Assembly (NCBI GenBank): GCA_964427855.1
Contig: CAYRVH010000009.1
Span: 1-64,000 of the forward strand
Length of the DNA: 64,000 nt
Reading direction: 5' to 3'
From: JAUPKT01 sp964427855
Lineage (GTDB): Bacteria; Desulfobacterota; Desulfomonilia; Desulfomonilales; Desulfomonilaceae
Part shown: positions 54,048-62,748 of the stretch, piece by piece
Position numbering within the stretch: position 1 is the first letter of the stretch
Layout: each line of letters starts with the position of its first letter
The notes under the pieces: model-generated
The model's input: the letters and a program-made list of their open reading frames with translations, nothing else
What the model was told of the DNA's origin: nothing
The model's database searches: none
Position numbers and translations under genes: made by a program

Positions 54048-55322
54048 ATGAGGCGGGCAGCGGCGCCTCACTTGGCTATTATTTTCGAGAACTACAAGGG
54101 CTCATCAGCAGCGGGGTGCTCATTGACCAAACGGGTCCTGCTCGGCGTCAGTGGCGGAATTGCGGCCTACAAGATTCCACTGCTGGTACGACTATTAAAA
54201 ACGGCAGAGATGGATGTTCACGTCGTCATGACGAGGGCTGCCAAGCGCTTTGTGACGCCGATGACCCTTGCCATTTTAAGCGGCAATAGGGTGTGGACAA
54301 GCATGTGGGAGGATGATCATTCCCCATGCGTACCTCACATCTCTCTTGCCGACCAAGCCGACCTCGTGGTAGTGGCCCCGGCCACAGCTAATATCATAGG
54401 GAAAGTGGTCGCCGGCATAGCAGACGACCTGCTCTCAACCATTCTCGCGGCGGCCCAGCGTCCAATACTTCTTTGCCCCTCCATGAACGTGAACATGTAT
54501 AACAATCCTGTATTGCAGAACAACATCAACACATTGCGGCGTCTCGGGTATCATATCCTTGATCCTGACTCTGGCTTTTTGGCGTGCGGTTGGACAGGGC
54601 AAGGCCGGCTGCCTGAACCTGAAATTATTTTTGAGGCGATCAACCACATTATCAGCCCCAAAGATCTGACGGGACTTACCGTGCTGGTCACAGCCGGTCC
54701 CACTGAAGAACCGCTGGACCCCGTCCGATTTATCACTAACAGGTCATCCGGCAAGATGGGCGTGGCAATAGCCAGGCGCGCGGCGGCCCGAGGGGCCAGC
54801 GTCATTCTAGTTGCAGGTCCTCTTAAAGTACCCCCACCCGCAGCGGTGAAACTTGTTCCCGTGAGGACTGCCCAGGAAATGCTGGCCAAGGTGACGGCCT
54901 ATTTTCCATCGGTGGACATTGTCGTCAAGGCTGCGGCAGTCGCTGATTTTCGTCCATCACTGCCGAGCTTTTCCAAGATACCCAAGGATGAACTCGGCGC
55001 CACACTGCATTTGACCAAGAATGAGGATATCCTCAAGACTTTGGGACTGTCGAAGAAAGAGCATCAAGTGGTCATAGGCTTTGCCGCGGAAACCCTTGAA
55101 GTGATCGAAAAAGCGCACGCGAAATTGATGAATAAAAAGGCTGACATGATGGTGGTAAACGATGTTGGCCGGCCTGGCGCCGGCTTTGACAGCGACACGA
55201 ATATAGTCAGCTTCCTCTTTCCATCAGGTGAGGTAGAGCACTATGATATGATGACGAAAGAGGCTGTCGCCGACCTTATTTTAGACCGAGCCAAGGCTTT
55301 GCGCCAGGCCAAGCGAGGCTGA
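54048..55322 (+). CDS. coaBC: Bifunctional phosphopantothenoylcysteine decarboxylase / phosphopantothenate-cysteine ligase
   Basis: A ~424-residue enzyme of coenzyme A synthesis, joining cysteine to phosphopantothenate and then decarboxylating the product. The N-terminal FMN-dependent CoaC half has LLGVSGGIAAYKIPLLVRLL, HISLADQADLVVVAPATANI and the substrate-binding PSMNVNMYNNPVLQNNI with the catalytic Cys region LACGWTGQGRLPEPEII. The C-terminal CoaB half has VTAGPTEEPLDPVRFITNRS, SSGKMGVAIARRAAARGASV and AAVADFRPS. The start is uncertain: ATG 54048 is used, but TTG 54123, just before TKRVLLGVSGG, would give 399 residues, closer to the family. Confidence 0.93.
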   Translation: MRRAAAPHLAIIFENYKGSSAAGCSLTKRVLLGVSGGIAAYKIPLLVRLLKTAEMDVHVVMTRAAKRFVTPMTLAILSGNRVWTSMWEDDHSPCVPHISLADQADLVVVAPATANIIGKVVAGIADDLLSTILAAAQRPILLCPSMNVNMYNNPVLQNNINTLRRLGYHILDPDSGFLACGWTGQGRLPEPEIIFEAINHIISPKDLTGLTVLVTAGPTEEPLDPVRFITNRSSGKMGVAIARRAAARGASVILVAGPLKVPPPAAVKLVPVRTAQEMLAKVTAYFPSVDIVVKAAAVADFRPSLPSFSKIPKDELGATLHLTKNEDILKTLGLSKKEHQVVIGFAAETLEVIEKAHAKLMNKKADMMVVNDVGRPGAGFDSDTNIVSFLFPSGEVEHYDMMTKEAVADLILDRAKALRQAKRG

Positions 55323-55327
55323 GCATT

Positions 55328-56041
55328 GTGAGGGAGATCATTGATTCACCAGAATATCAGTGGTTGCGGGACGTTAAGAACTACTTGGAATACGTGGTAA
55401 GTCTAGGCGTTGAAAAAGTCCATGTCCCCGGCGGAAAGGTCGAATCACGAGCCGTGGCATCCAATTTGGAGTCTGTGCGGCAATGGCTTGGGGAATGCAC
55501 GCGATGTCGTCTCCATACCACGAGGAAAACCATCGTATTCGGAGAAGGGGATCCGCATGCGGACATCATGTTCGTGGGCGAAGGGCCGGGGGCTGACGAA
55601 GATCGACAGGGGCGGCCATTTGTCGGCCGGGCTGGGGCCTTGCTTACAAAGATGATCAATGCCATGGGCCTCGAGCGGTCTCAGGTATATATCGCGAATG
55701 TGGTGAAATGCAGGCCGCCTGGGAATCGTGATCCCGAGGCGGAAGAGATAGCAGCGTGCCTGCCTTTCCTGGAGCGACAGATTCAGTGCGTAAACCCTAG
55801 GGTTCTCGTCGCGCTGGGAAGGATAGCGGCGGGGACGTTACTCAACAAGAGGGAGTCGCTTTCAAAGATTCGGGGCGTTTTTTTCGAGAGAAACGGCGTC
55901 AAAGTACTCCCCACCTATCACCCTTCTTTTCTTTTGAGGCAGGAGCGGGAAAGACGATATAGAGCAGAGGCCTGGGCTGACTTGCAGCAAGTGATGGCAT
56001 TAGTGGGATTGAGCGATTCCGCACGGGAGAGCACGCCATGA
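55328..56041 (+). CDS. Uracil-DNA glycosylase, type 4 (iron-sulfur)
   Basis: A 237-residue DNA repair enzyme that removes uracil from DNA. The C-terminal ~190 residues are a family 4 UDG: Cys pair CTRC (57 and 60), motif FVGEGPGADEDRQGRPFVGR, VVKCRPPGNRDPE with the third Cys, QCVNPRVLVALG with the fourth, and PTYHPSFLLR. The four Cys bind a [4Fe-4S] cluster. The first ~45 residues are a poorly conserved extension. It starts with GTG, six bases after coaBC, and overlaps the NfeD gene by four bases (ATGA). Confidence 0.9.
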   Translation: MREIIDSPEYQWLRDVKNYLEYVVSLGVEKVHVPGGKVESRAVASNLESVRQWLGECTRCRLHTTRKTIVFGEGDPHADIMFVGEGPGADEDRQGRPFVGRAGALLTKMINAMGLERSQVYIANVVKCRPPGNRDPEAEEIAACLPFLERQIQCVNPRVLVALGRIAAGTLLNKRESLSKIRGVFFERNGVKVLPTYHPSFLLRQERERRYRAEAWADLQQVMALVGLSDSARESTP

Positions 56042-57360
56042 AACCCTTTTTGAGGATGATGCTATGTTGGTTGCTCTTGGGGCTGATAAGCGCCCCGGCT
56101 GGCGACATGCCTGATTGCGCCGCCGCCGAGAATACAACTGCTGGTCCCACGGTCGTTTTGCTCTCGGTGGATGGCACGGTCAATCCCGCGCTGGCCGATT
56201 ATATCATCAAAGGGATAGAGCAGGCGGAGGAAAAGAACGCAGCGTGTGTGATCATACGTATGGATACCCCTGGTGGTGTGGTCACGACTACGAAGACCAT
56301 TATAAAGGCGATGGTCAATGCCAAGGTTCCCGTAGTCGTCTATGTTGCGCCTAGTGGGTCTTCGGCGTCTTCGGCCGGGGCGCTCATTACCGTCGCGGCC
56401 GATGTAGCTGCCATGGCACCGGGGACGAACATAGGGGCGGCCCATCCCGTGGCTGGCGGCGGCCAGGAAATCGGCGCGGCTATGTCTGAAAAGATTGTCA
56501 ACGATCTGACCGCGTACATACGAGGAATCGCCGTACGCAAGGGCCGAAATGCCCAATGGATCGAACAGGCTATTCGGGAAAGTGTCTCTGTGACAGCAAA
56601 AGAAGCCCTGGGCCTCGGCGTGGTTGAAATAATTGCCGATTCTGTCCCAGATCTTTTGGAAAAACTGAACGGAAGAAAAATAGAAAAGGAAGGCCGTACC
56701 TACGTCGTCTCCACGAAAAATGCGCGCATAGAGCGCATCGTTCCCGGGCTGCGATTCAAGATCCTTGACGTGGTGGCGAACCCCAACATCGCCTACATGC
56801 TCATGATGATTGGGGGCATAGGCATCATGATGGAGCTTTATAACCCTGGAATGATCTTTCCAGGGGTTGTAGGCGGAATCTGCTTGCTGCTCTCTTTCTT
56901 CGCGTTGCAGGTCCTGCCGGTGAATTATGTAGGGATTTTGTTGATAATCTTGGCGGTAATCCTTTTTATTGCAGAACTCAAGGTAGCCTCGTACGGGCTG
57001 CTTTCTGTGGGAGGGATTGTCAGCCTGACGCTAGGATCAGTGATGCTTTTTGAATCAGGCGACGAGGCAATGCGGGTGTCGTGGTCTGTCATCATTCCAA
57101 CGGTGGCGGCGGTCTCGGCGTTTTTCGTCTTTGCCCTGGGACTCGTGGTGAGGGCATGGCTGCGAAAACCCCTCACTGGCACACAAGGACTTGTCGGAGA
57201 GATAGGGGTGGCGCTCACTGATATAGACAACAAAGGTAAGGTGGCCATCCACGGCGAATATTGGAATGCGCGAGCTGATATCAGGATTCCCAAAGGGTCG
57301 AAGGTCCGTGTGGCGGCTGTTGAAGGACTGCATATAAAAGTCACGCAGGCTGACATCTAA
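56038..57360 (+). CDS. NfeD family membrane-bound serine protease (long form, ClpP-class)
   Basis: A 440-residue membrane protein. A signal peptide or helix (LCWLLLGLISAPAGDMPDCA) precedes a ClpP-like protease domain (VVLLSVDGTVNPALADYIIK, IRMDTPGGVVTTTKTI, and the catalytic Ser region SGSSASSAGALITVAAD). Helices follow at ~255-370, then the soluble NfeD OB-fold (GLVGEIGVALTDIDNKGKVA, AVEGLHIKVTQ). Long NfeD proteins cleave membrane-associated partners, especially stomatin-like proteins. The slipin gene begins 20 bases downstream, the usual pairing. It overlaps the glycosylase gene by four bases. Confidence 0.93.
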   Translation: MKPFLRMMLCWLLLGLISAPAGDMPDCAAAENTTAGPTVVLLSVDGTVNPALADYIIKGIEQAEEKNAACVIIRMDTPGGVVTTTKTIIKAMVNAKVPVVVYVAPSGSSASSAGALITVAADVAAMAPGTNIGAAHPVAGGGQEIGAAMSEKIVNDLTAYIRGIAVRKGRNAQWIEQAIRESVSVTAKEALGLGVVEIIADSVPDLLEKLNGRKIEKEGRTYVVSTKNARIERIVPGLRFKILDVVANPNIAYMLMMIGGIGIMMELYNPGMIFPGVVGGICLLLSFFALQVLPVNYVGILLIILAVILFIAELKVASYGLLSVGGIVSLTLGSVMLFESGDEAMRVSWSVIIPTVAAVSAFFVFALGLVVRAWLRKPLTGTQGLVGEIGVALTDIDNKGKVAIHGEYWNARADIRIPKGSKVRVAAVEGLHIKVTQADI

Positions 57361-57379
57361 CTCATAAAGGAGACGCGTC

Positions 57380-58132
57380 ATGTATGCTCTAGGAATCATT
57401 ATATTCTTAGTCCTCATTTTTTTGTTTATGGCCATCAAGGTCCTAAACGAATACGAACGGGGCGTTATTTTTCGGTTGGGGCGAGTGATTGATTACAAAG
57501 GACCTGGATTGATCATTCTCATACCGGTCATTGATCGCATGGTGCGGGTCAGTCTGCGGACTGTGACCATGGATGTACCATCGCAAGACGTGATCACGAG
57601 GGACAACGTATCGGTTAAAGTCAGCGCAGTTATCTACTTCCGGGTTATGGAGCCCACGAAAGCCGTGATCGAAGTCGAGAACTACCTTTACGCGACATCC
57701 CAGTTGGCGCAGACCACGTTGAGAAGCGTGTGCGGTCAATCAGAACTTGACGAACTCCTTGCCGAACGGGAGAAGGTCAACCTCGAGATCCAAGAAATAT
57801 TAGATCGCCACACGGAGCCTTGGGGCGTGAAGGTCAGTATGGTCGAAGTCAAACACATCGACCTCCCCAGCGAGATGCAACGAGCCATAGCTCGTCAGGC
57901 TGAGGCCGAGCGCGAGAGGCGAGCCAAGGTGATCAACGCGGAAGGGGAATACCAAGCGGCAGCCAGGCTGGCTGAAGCAGCCCAGATCATTGCTAAGGAG
58001 CCGACGGCCTTGCAGCTCAGATTCTTGCAGACGCTCGTGGAGGTGTCCGCGGAAAAGAATTCTACGACTATTTTCCCAGTGCCAATCGATCTCTTGGAGC
58101 CCTTTATCAGGAAGCACAGGGAGGCTGATTGA
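57380..58132 (+). CDS. Slipin (stomatin-like SPFH protein)
   Basis: A 250-residue membrane-anchored protein with one N-terminal helix (YALGIIIFLVLIFLFMAIKV) and the SPFH/Band 7 domain (EYERGVIFRLGRVIDYKGPG, DVPSQDVITRDNVSVKVSAV, YFRVMEPTKAVIEVENYLYA, TTLRSVCGQSELDELLAERE). A helical oligomerisation region ends near VINAEGEYQAAARLAEAAQI. SPFH proteins form scaffold assemblies in the membrane; with NfeD they are thought to act in membrane quality control. The gene follows nfeD directly. Confidence 0.93.
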   Translation: MYALGIIIFLVLIFLFMAIKVLNEYERGVIFRLGRVIDYKGPGLIILIPVIDRMVRVSLRTVTMDVPSQDVITRDNVSVKVSAVIYFRVMEPTKAVIEVENYLYATSQLAQTTLRSVCGQSELDELLAEREKVNLEIQEILDRHTEPWGVKVSMVEVKHIDLPSEMQRAIARQAEAERERRAKVINAEGEYQAAARLAEAAQIIAKEPTALQLRFLQTLVEVSAEKNSTTIFPVPIDLLEPFIRKHREAD

Positions 58133-58169
58133 GCTTGAGAAGAGGCTCAGAAGGACTATTGGAGAAGAC

Positions 58170-58592
58170 ATGCCAGGTGTACTCATACGATGGATCCTGA
58201 TGGCGCTCGCCGTGCTCCTAGTGGCGAAGATTGTGCCGGGGGTGACGGTGGATAGCACTGCATCGGCCCTTTTGGCTGCAGGCGTGCTGGGGATACTCAA
58301 TGCGTTTGTCCGTCCTGCTCTAGTCATTCTCACCTTGCCGCTTACGCTGGTGACGTTGGGATTTTTCCTCTTGGTCATCAATGCCCTGCTCTTCTGGCTT
58401 GTGGCGAGCCTGGATTTTGGGCTCCACGTATCCGGATTCTGGTCCGCATTTTTCGGCGCGCTCTTGTTGAGCATTTTTTCTTGGCTTACCAGCTCTATTG
58501 TGAGAGGCGGCGGGGGCGAAAAGACGATGATTGTGGCCCGGTGGAATGAGCCGGTGGAATTGCGCAGAGGTCGGAGCGGTCGCTGGGAGTGA
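58170..58592 (+). CDS. Phage holin family 4 / DUF360-like small membrane protein
   Basis: A ~140-residue inner-membrane protein with about four helices (VLIRWILMALAVLLVAKIVP, ALLAAGVLGILNAFVRPALV, LTLPLTLVTLGFFLLVINAL, FWSAFFGALLLSIFSWLTSS). The conserved NAFVRPALVILTLPLTLVTL region is the mark of this family, named for weak similarity to holins but widespread on chromosomes. I start it at ATG 58170 behind ggaga; an upstream frame overlaps the slipin gene and is an artefact. Function unknown; it probably belongs to the same transcript as nfeD and slipin. Confidence 0.85.
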   Translation: MPGVLIRWILMALAVLLVAKIVPGVTVDSTASALLAAGVLGILNAFVRPALVILTLPLTLVTLGFFLLVINALLFWLVASLDFGLHVSGFWSAFFGALLLSIFSWLTSSIVRGGGGEKTMIVARWNEPVELRRGRSGRWE

Positions 58593-58982
58593 TACTGCGT
58601 GTGAAACGAGCGGCGAGGAAAGGGAAAGTGTGACCGCGGCAGTCCATTCGTGGCCTTGGTACGGGTATGTATTGGGGCCGGATGTGTTGTGTGGCCATGA
58701 GCCCCGCATTGTCGAGTTCGCGAGCACCTTTGAAAACCTCGTACGCGCCCAGTGGGGGGCGCTTCTCGTGAGTTGGAGGAAGCGAGGCCGAACGCATTCA
58801 GAGAGAGCAAGTAAGAAATTTTCGTCTCCAAGGCGAGGCCTCTCTCGTCGCTCAAAATGCCACGGTGTAGCGGGGTCGAACGAATTTCAGGCAACCAGAT
58901 TCGTGATTATTTCCCCGTCATGAATGAGGCGGAATCGGCAAAACCACGGCCTCGCCGCCATTTTCATTATCTCGAGTAGTAC
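58593..58982. other. Intergenic region without recognisable features
   Basis: About 390 bases between the DUF360-like gene and the NamZ-like gene. Open frames on both strands are present, but none has a ribosome binding site and recognisable protein pattern together, so nothing is called. Confidence 0.5.
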
Positions 58983-60155
58983 GTGACCGTCACCACAGCA
59001 TTAGACAGCGTACTGGAAGAGTCCCGGATTCTACGATCTCGCGGCCTTCTGGGGCTTTTGTATAACCAGGCCTCCATAGACAAGAACTATCGGAGCGCGG
59101 CTGAGCTCCTCGTTGACGCCCTCCCTGGACAAATACGCACGTTATTTGGGCCTCAGCACGGGGTGTATTGCACCGAGCAAGACAACATGCGCGAGACTCC
59201 GCATACAATCCATCCCAAACTAGGGCTACCCGTGGTGAGTCTTTATTCGGAAGACAGGAGACCTTGCCGCGCAAGCATTGAACCGCTGGATGCCATCGTG
59301 GTGGATCTGCAGGATGTGGGAACGAGAGTGTACACCTTTGCCACTACCGCAGTGTATGTCATGCAGGCGTGCGCCGAGTGGGACAAAGAGGTCATCGTGC
59401 TCGATAGACCCAATCCTCTCAATGGGTTGGACATGGAAGGTAACATTTCCCGTGGAGATTTCTCGTCCTTTGTAGCCCCCTACCCTCTTCCCATGCGCCA
59501 TGGGATGACCATTGGGGAACTCCTGCGCTACTACAACGAGGTGCATGAGATAGGATGCAGGCTCACCGTGGTCCCTATGCGGGGATGGAAACGCTGGATG
59601 TGGTTTGAAGACACAGGGCTCCCGTGGGTTTTGCCTTCCCCAAATATGCCGACCGTTGAGGCTGCGGTAGTCTATCCAGGACAGGTGATCCTTGAGGGGA
59701 CCAACTTATCAGAAGGACGCGGGACAACAAAGCCGTTTGAGTTTCTGGGCGCGCCGTTTGTTGACCCTGAGCGAGTTCTATCCGCGATAAACCCCAAAAC
59801 CCTTGCGGGGGTCTGCCTGCGCGCCATCGAATTTTGCCCCACCTTTAATAAATGGAAGGATTGCGTCTGCAAGGGCTTTCAGTTGCATGTGGTGGACCGC
59901 TCCATCTTCAGGCCGGTGCGGACGTCGCTGGCTATCATTTCGGCTATTATCAAGACTCATTCCTCAGATTTCTCGTGGGCGAGTCCCCCGTACGAATACG
60001 TGTTCGACAAATTACCTATCGACGTGATAATGGGAGACGATTCGGTGCGGGTACATCTGGAAAGCGGCTGCGCCGTCACTGAACTGGAAAGCCAGTGGCG
60101 AGATGACTTGAGGCGCTTCGATGCAGCAAGGCGGCGCTTTCTTTTATATACCTGA
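58983..60155 (+). CDS. DUF1343 / NamZ-type exo-beta-N-acetylmuramidase-like protein
   Basis: A 390-residue protein of the DUF1343 family, characterised in Bacillus as NamZ, which releases N-acetylmuramic acid from peptidoglycan fragments. Recognisable blocks are GLLGLLYNQASIDKNYRSAA, LFGPQHGVYCTEQDNMRETP, LDAIVVDLQDVGTRVYTFAT, DRPNPLNGLDMEGN, SPNMPTVEAAVVYPGQVILE and GTNLSEGRGTTKPFEFLGAP. It starts with GTG and shows no signal peptide, so it probably acts in the cytoplasm in cell-wall recycling. It stands alone, followed by the dispersed repeat. Confidence 0.87.
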   Translation: MTVTTALDSVLEESRILRSRGLLGLLYNQASIDKNYRSAAELLVDALPGQIRTLFGPQHGVYCTEQDNMRETPHTIHPKLGLPVVSLYSEDRRPCRASIEPLDAIVVDLQDVGTRVYTFATTAVYVMQACAEWDKEVIVLDRPNPLNGLDMEGNISRGDFSSFVAPYPLPMRHGMTIGELLRYYNEVHEIGCRLTVVPMRGWKRWMWFEDTGLPWVLPSPNMPTVEAAVVYPGQVILEGTNLSEGRGTTKPFEFLGAPFVDPERVLSAINPKTLAGVCLRAIEFCPTFNKWKDCVCKGFQLHVVDRSIFRPVRTSLAIISAIIKTHSSDFSWASPPYEYVFDKLPIDVIMGDDSVRVHLESGCAVTELESQWRDDLRRFDAARRRFLLYT

Positions 60156-60191
60156 ACCCCCCTCATGGGAGGGCCCTGATGACAATGGGAG

Positions 60192-60350
60192 TTCCCGAAC
60201 TTAACCATGAAATGGGAGCGTGTCGCCGCTGTCTCATCCTCACGAATGTGTGGACTTAAGGTGAGCGTCCTGGATTCCGGTTTTCATGAGAATGACAACC
60301 TGAATGACAGCAGTTTCGCGTTTCTTTTGAGAAAGGTTATACGGCCCTTG
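60192..60350 (+). repeat. Dispersed intergenic repeat, copy 2
   Basis: Aligns with 1045-1199 in the same orientation: cgaacttaaccatgaaatgg, tcatcctcacgaa, tcctggattcc, gaatgacaacctga and ttgagaaaggttata. The central palindrome is more degenerate here (ggttttcatgagaatgac). It fills the gap between the NamZ-like gene and the ankyrin gene. Confidence 0.65.
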
Positions 60351-60437
60351 CCGGGTTGAAAGGAGGCGTAAGAAGATGTATGCCATTTCTGGAAACCGAA
60401 GCGGCCGAATCGTTGACCTGTCACGGAGGACCAATTC

Positions 60438-61097
60438 ATGAGGTTCACTCAGTGTCTGGTAGGAATGTTGATGGTTTTGAACGTCGCGTTCTATAATCCA
60501 CCGGCGTTTGGAGGCCCATTGGACGATGATCTCTTAGATGCGGTGCGATCCGGAGACATCAAAAAGGTAGAAGGACTGCTGAGCAAGGGCGCGAACGTGA
60601 ACGCCAAGGACTCGTCAGGTTTTACTGCCCTTATGGAAGCGGCGGTGGAAGGCGGCCTGGACATGGTGAGGCTGCTCATCGCCAAGGGAGCGGACATTAA
60701 TGCTCAGAACGAGGATGGAGATACTGCGCTTATCGGCGCGTCATTTGCCGGCCACACAGATCTCGTCAAACTGCTTTTGGAAAAAGGTGCGAATGTAAAT
60801 ATCGTGAATAGGGACGGGGTCTCCGCGCTTTTTGGGGCGGCGTTCGAAGGGCGCCCCGATGTCGTGAAGTTATTGATCGGCAAGGGGGCTTCGGTCAACG
60901 CGAGGGAGACGAGAAACGGAGCCACGCCGTTAATCGTGGCGGCGTTCGAAGGCCACGAGGAAGTGGTGAAAATTCTTCTCGACGCGGGCGCCGACGTGAA
61001 CGCCAAGGATGCAGAGGGCAACACCGCGCTGAGTCTGGCCTCCACCAGAGGCCATCAAGACGTCATCAAGCTCCTTAAAGCGAAGGGCGCCAAGTAA
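60438..61097 (+). CDS. Exported ankyrin-repeat protein
   Basis: A 219-residue protein with a signal peptide (MRFTQCLVGMLMVLNVAFYN, cleavage near AFGG) and about six ankyrin repeats of the standard DGxTALxxAAxxGHxDxVKLLLxKGAxVN pattern (for example SGFTALMEAAVEGGLDMVRL, DGDTALIGASFAGHTDLVKL and GNTALSLASTRGHQDVIKL). Ankyrin repeats bind other proteins; here probably in the periplasm. The ribosome binding site cacggagg lies ahead of the ATG. No partner gene is recognisable nearby. Confidence 0.9.
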   Translation: MRFTQCLVGMLMVLNVAFYNPPAFGGPLDDDLLDAVRSGDIKKVEGLLSKGANVNAKDSSGFTALMEAAVEGGLDMVRLLIAKGADINAQNEDGDTALIGASFAGHTDLVKLLLEKGANVNIVNRDGVSALFGAAFEGRPDVVKLLIGKGASVNARETRNGATPLIVAAFEGHEEVVKILLDAGADVNAKDAEGNTALSLASTRGHQDVIKLLKAKGAK

Positions 61098-61138
61098 TAT
61101 TTTTCTCAGCGACCAGACACTTCCAAAAAAGAATCCGC

Positions 61139-61167
61139 AGCGGCTGGCATGTCTGGTTTCAGCCGCT
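61139..61167 (-). terminator. Hairpin between convergent ankyrin and small secreted protein genes
   Basis: AGCGGCTG (61139-61146) pairs perfectly with CAGCCGCT (61160-61167) across a 13-base loop. Reading leftward on the minus strand, a run of six T lies about nine bases after the stem, so it may terminate the minus-strand gene, and possibly both convergent genes. The distance to the T run weakens the call. Confidence 0.4.
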
Positions 61168-61215
61168 ACGGTACGAACCTAACTTCACTCAGGGGTCTCG
61201 GGTATGACAATCGGG

Positions 61216-61581
61216 TTACGCGGGCTTCTTGGTGGTCTTTGACTTCTGATGATTTTTCTTCTTGGAGTTCGACGCACTGTGTGAAGACTTGTGCGTCTTG
61301 TTTTTGTGGTAGCTGCCCTTAGTGGACGAGCTGCTCTTTCTCACCGACGTATTCTTTGATGAAGTCGGGGACTTTTTGGCGACCGTTCCTGATTTTGAAT
61401 TGGAATTGGTCTTGTAAGATGCCTTCAACACGCTGGCCAGGTTTTCGTAAGGTTTTAAGTTGGGTTGTTTAAAATTGTTCGAGCCATCACTTCCGTCTTT
61501 GGCAATAGCCACGGACGAGCTGCTCAAGAATGCTGCAGCAAGCACACCACAAAAAAGCACCAAAATTAGATATCTTGGCAT
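61216..61581 (-). CDS. Small secreted Lys/Ser-rich protein
   Basis: A ~121-residue protein. From the ATG at 61581 it has a clear signal peptide (MPRYLILVLFCGVLAAAFLS, cleavage near SVAIAKDG). The rest is low-complexity, rich in Ser, Lys, Thr and Asn (for example SSSTKGSYHKNKTHKSSHSA, KKKNHQKSKTTKKPA) and very basic, probably disordered. The ribosome binding site is gaggtaaag. No family is recognised. Such basic tails may bind nucleic acid or anionic glycans, which is inference only. Confidence 0.65.
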   Translation of the reverse strand: MPRYLILVLFCGVLAAAFLSSSSVAIAKDGSDGSNNFKQPNLKPYENLASVLKASYKTNSNSKSGTVAKKSPTSSKNTSVRKSSSSTKGSYHKNKTHKSSHSASNSKKKNHQKSKTTKKPA

Positions 61582-61683
61582 CACTTTACCTCTCAGCAAT
61601 GATAAGAATTAACATAATTATATATGATCAGGAGAAATAAGTCAATTGCGCGTTAATCATCCAAAGCGATGGCGGACTCGCTG

Positions 61684-62142
61684 CTAAAAAAGGCTCTGCC
61701 CTACTTCCAAAAGCCGAGGCGCCGACAAGAGAATCGCCATGAGAATAATGGCGACGACGGAGACGATCACGAGGAAGTCGGGCATGACGGAGAAGACTGC
61801 TTCCCCTTTGTTAATGTGACGCCGCACCCTCAAGAAACGGAGGCCGGAGACGATAACGGTCAGTCCCGCCAACACAAAACAGAGGAAGCTTAGCTTGATC
61901 ATGCCGGGATGAGGCGATGACTCACAGATTTGGCCTTCCAAGCGCAAGAGGTGCTGGAGAAAGATGTCGAAGCGCTCTATGACGAAGCCAAAGGCCAAGA
62001 GGGAAATGCTTGTGCGGGACCATGCCAGGAACGTCCTTTCGTTGGCCATGTGGCTGCGCTGCCAGGCCAAGAAGACGCGGTCGTCCGACATGACATCGGG
62101 GGGCCGCTGCGTCAAACCTTGTTCTCCCATTTCTTCGGTCAT
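61684..62142 (-). CDS. DUF202 (YidH-type) membrane protein
   Basis: A 152-residue inner-membrane protein. The family mark is the N-terminal HMANERTFLAWSRTSISLLA followed by FGFVIERFDIF, then two more helices (LSFLCFVLAGLTVIVSGLRF and DFLVIVSVVAIILMAILLSA). The function of DUF202 proteins is unknown. It stands between two small secreted protein genes on the minus strand. Confidence 0.87.
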   Translation of the reverse strand: MTEEMGEQGLTQRPPDVMSDDRVFLAWQRSHMANERTFLAWSRTSISLLAFGFVIERFDIFLQHLLRLEGQICESSPHPGMIKLSFLCFVLAGLTVIVSGLRFLRVRRHINKGEAVFSVMPDFLVIVSVVAIILMAILLSAPRLLEVGQSLF

Positions 62143-62279
62143 TCACACAGTTCCGCCTCCCCTTCCCGTAAGTATGACTACACAAGCTTGCACATCACGA
62201 ACAGAGATCATCCCCTTGCCGAATGTGTCGAGGCTGACTGCCTGGAATCCCCTCTGAAAAGCTGGTAAGAATCCCCAGA

Positions 62280-62516
62280 TTACTTTTTTTCTTTTTTCTC
62301 TTTCTTCGGCGCGGCTTTGCTCTTCGCAGGAGCTGCTGCCTTGCAAGGAGGCGGGCAGATGTACACGGGACCGCATACGGGCACGCAGCATCCGGCGCCA
62401 ACGATCACGGGCGCCATTGGAATGCGAAAATATTGGGCGGACGCCGTACTGGCAAACATGGAACCGGCCACACCAATAGCTACAACGACTGCAACGATCA
62501 ACAAGATTTTCTTCAT
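62280..62516 (-). CDS. Small secreted Cys/Pro-rich protein with basic tail
   Basis: A 78-residue protein with a signal peptide (MKKILLIVAVVVAIGVAGSM, cleavage near STASAQ). The mature part holds a short Cys/Pro cluster (GAGCCVPVCGPVYICPPPCK) and a Lys/Ala-rich tail (AAPKKEKKEKK). The strong ribosome binding site ggaggaaagg fixes the start at 62516; the longer ORF to 62636 is not signal-like. The function is unknown. The Cys cluster could form disulfides or bind metal. Confidence 0.7.
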   Translation of the reverse strand: MKKILLIVAVVVAIGVAGSMFASTASAQYFRIPMAPVIVGAGCCVPVCGPVYICPPPCKAAAPAKSKAAPKKEKKEKK

Positions 62517-62748
62517 TTTCCTTTCCTCCAAAAGACTTAACTCCTCGTCAAGGGGATGATGGTAGTTATTTCCTACCATAACAATCCGGTTGATGTCTAG
62601 TTTTGAAAAAATGGCCAGTGAAAGAATTCGCGTCAATGGGCTGACGCAGCAACGCTCTTATACCAGGATTGGCAGCGTAACGATTTGAGTATATTATATC
62701 GGCGTCAGGAGGCCCGATTTTTATTGATTGCAACGGGCCTACAAAGCT

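Noticed and set aside
57800..58894. 364-codon open frame on the minus strand
   Set aside because: It lies antisense to the slipin and DUF360-like genes, has low-complexity Ser/Arg/Pro composition and no recognisable domain; the plus-strand genes explain the region.
58531..58923. 130-codon plus-strand frame after the DUF360-like gene
   Set aside because: Starts inside the preceding gene and has a composition without domain, signal peptide or ribosome binding site.
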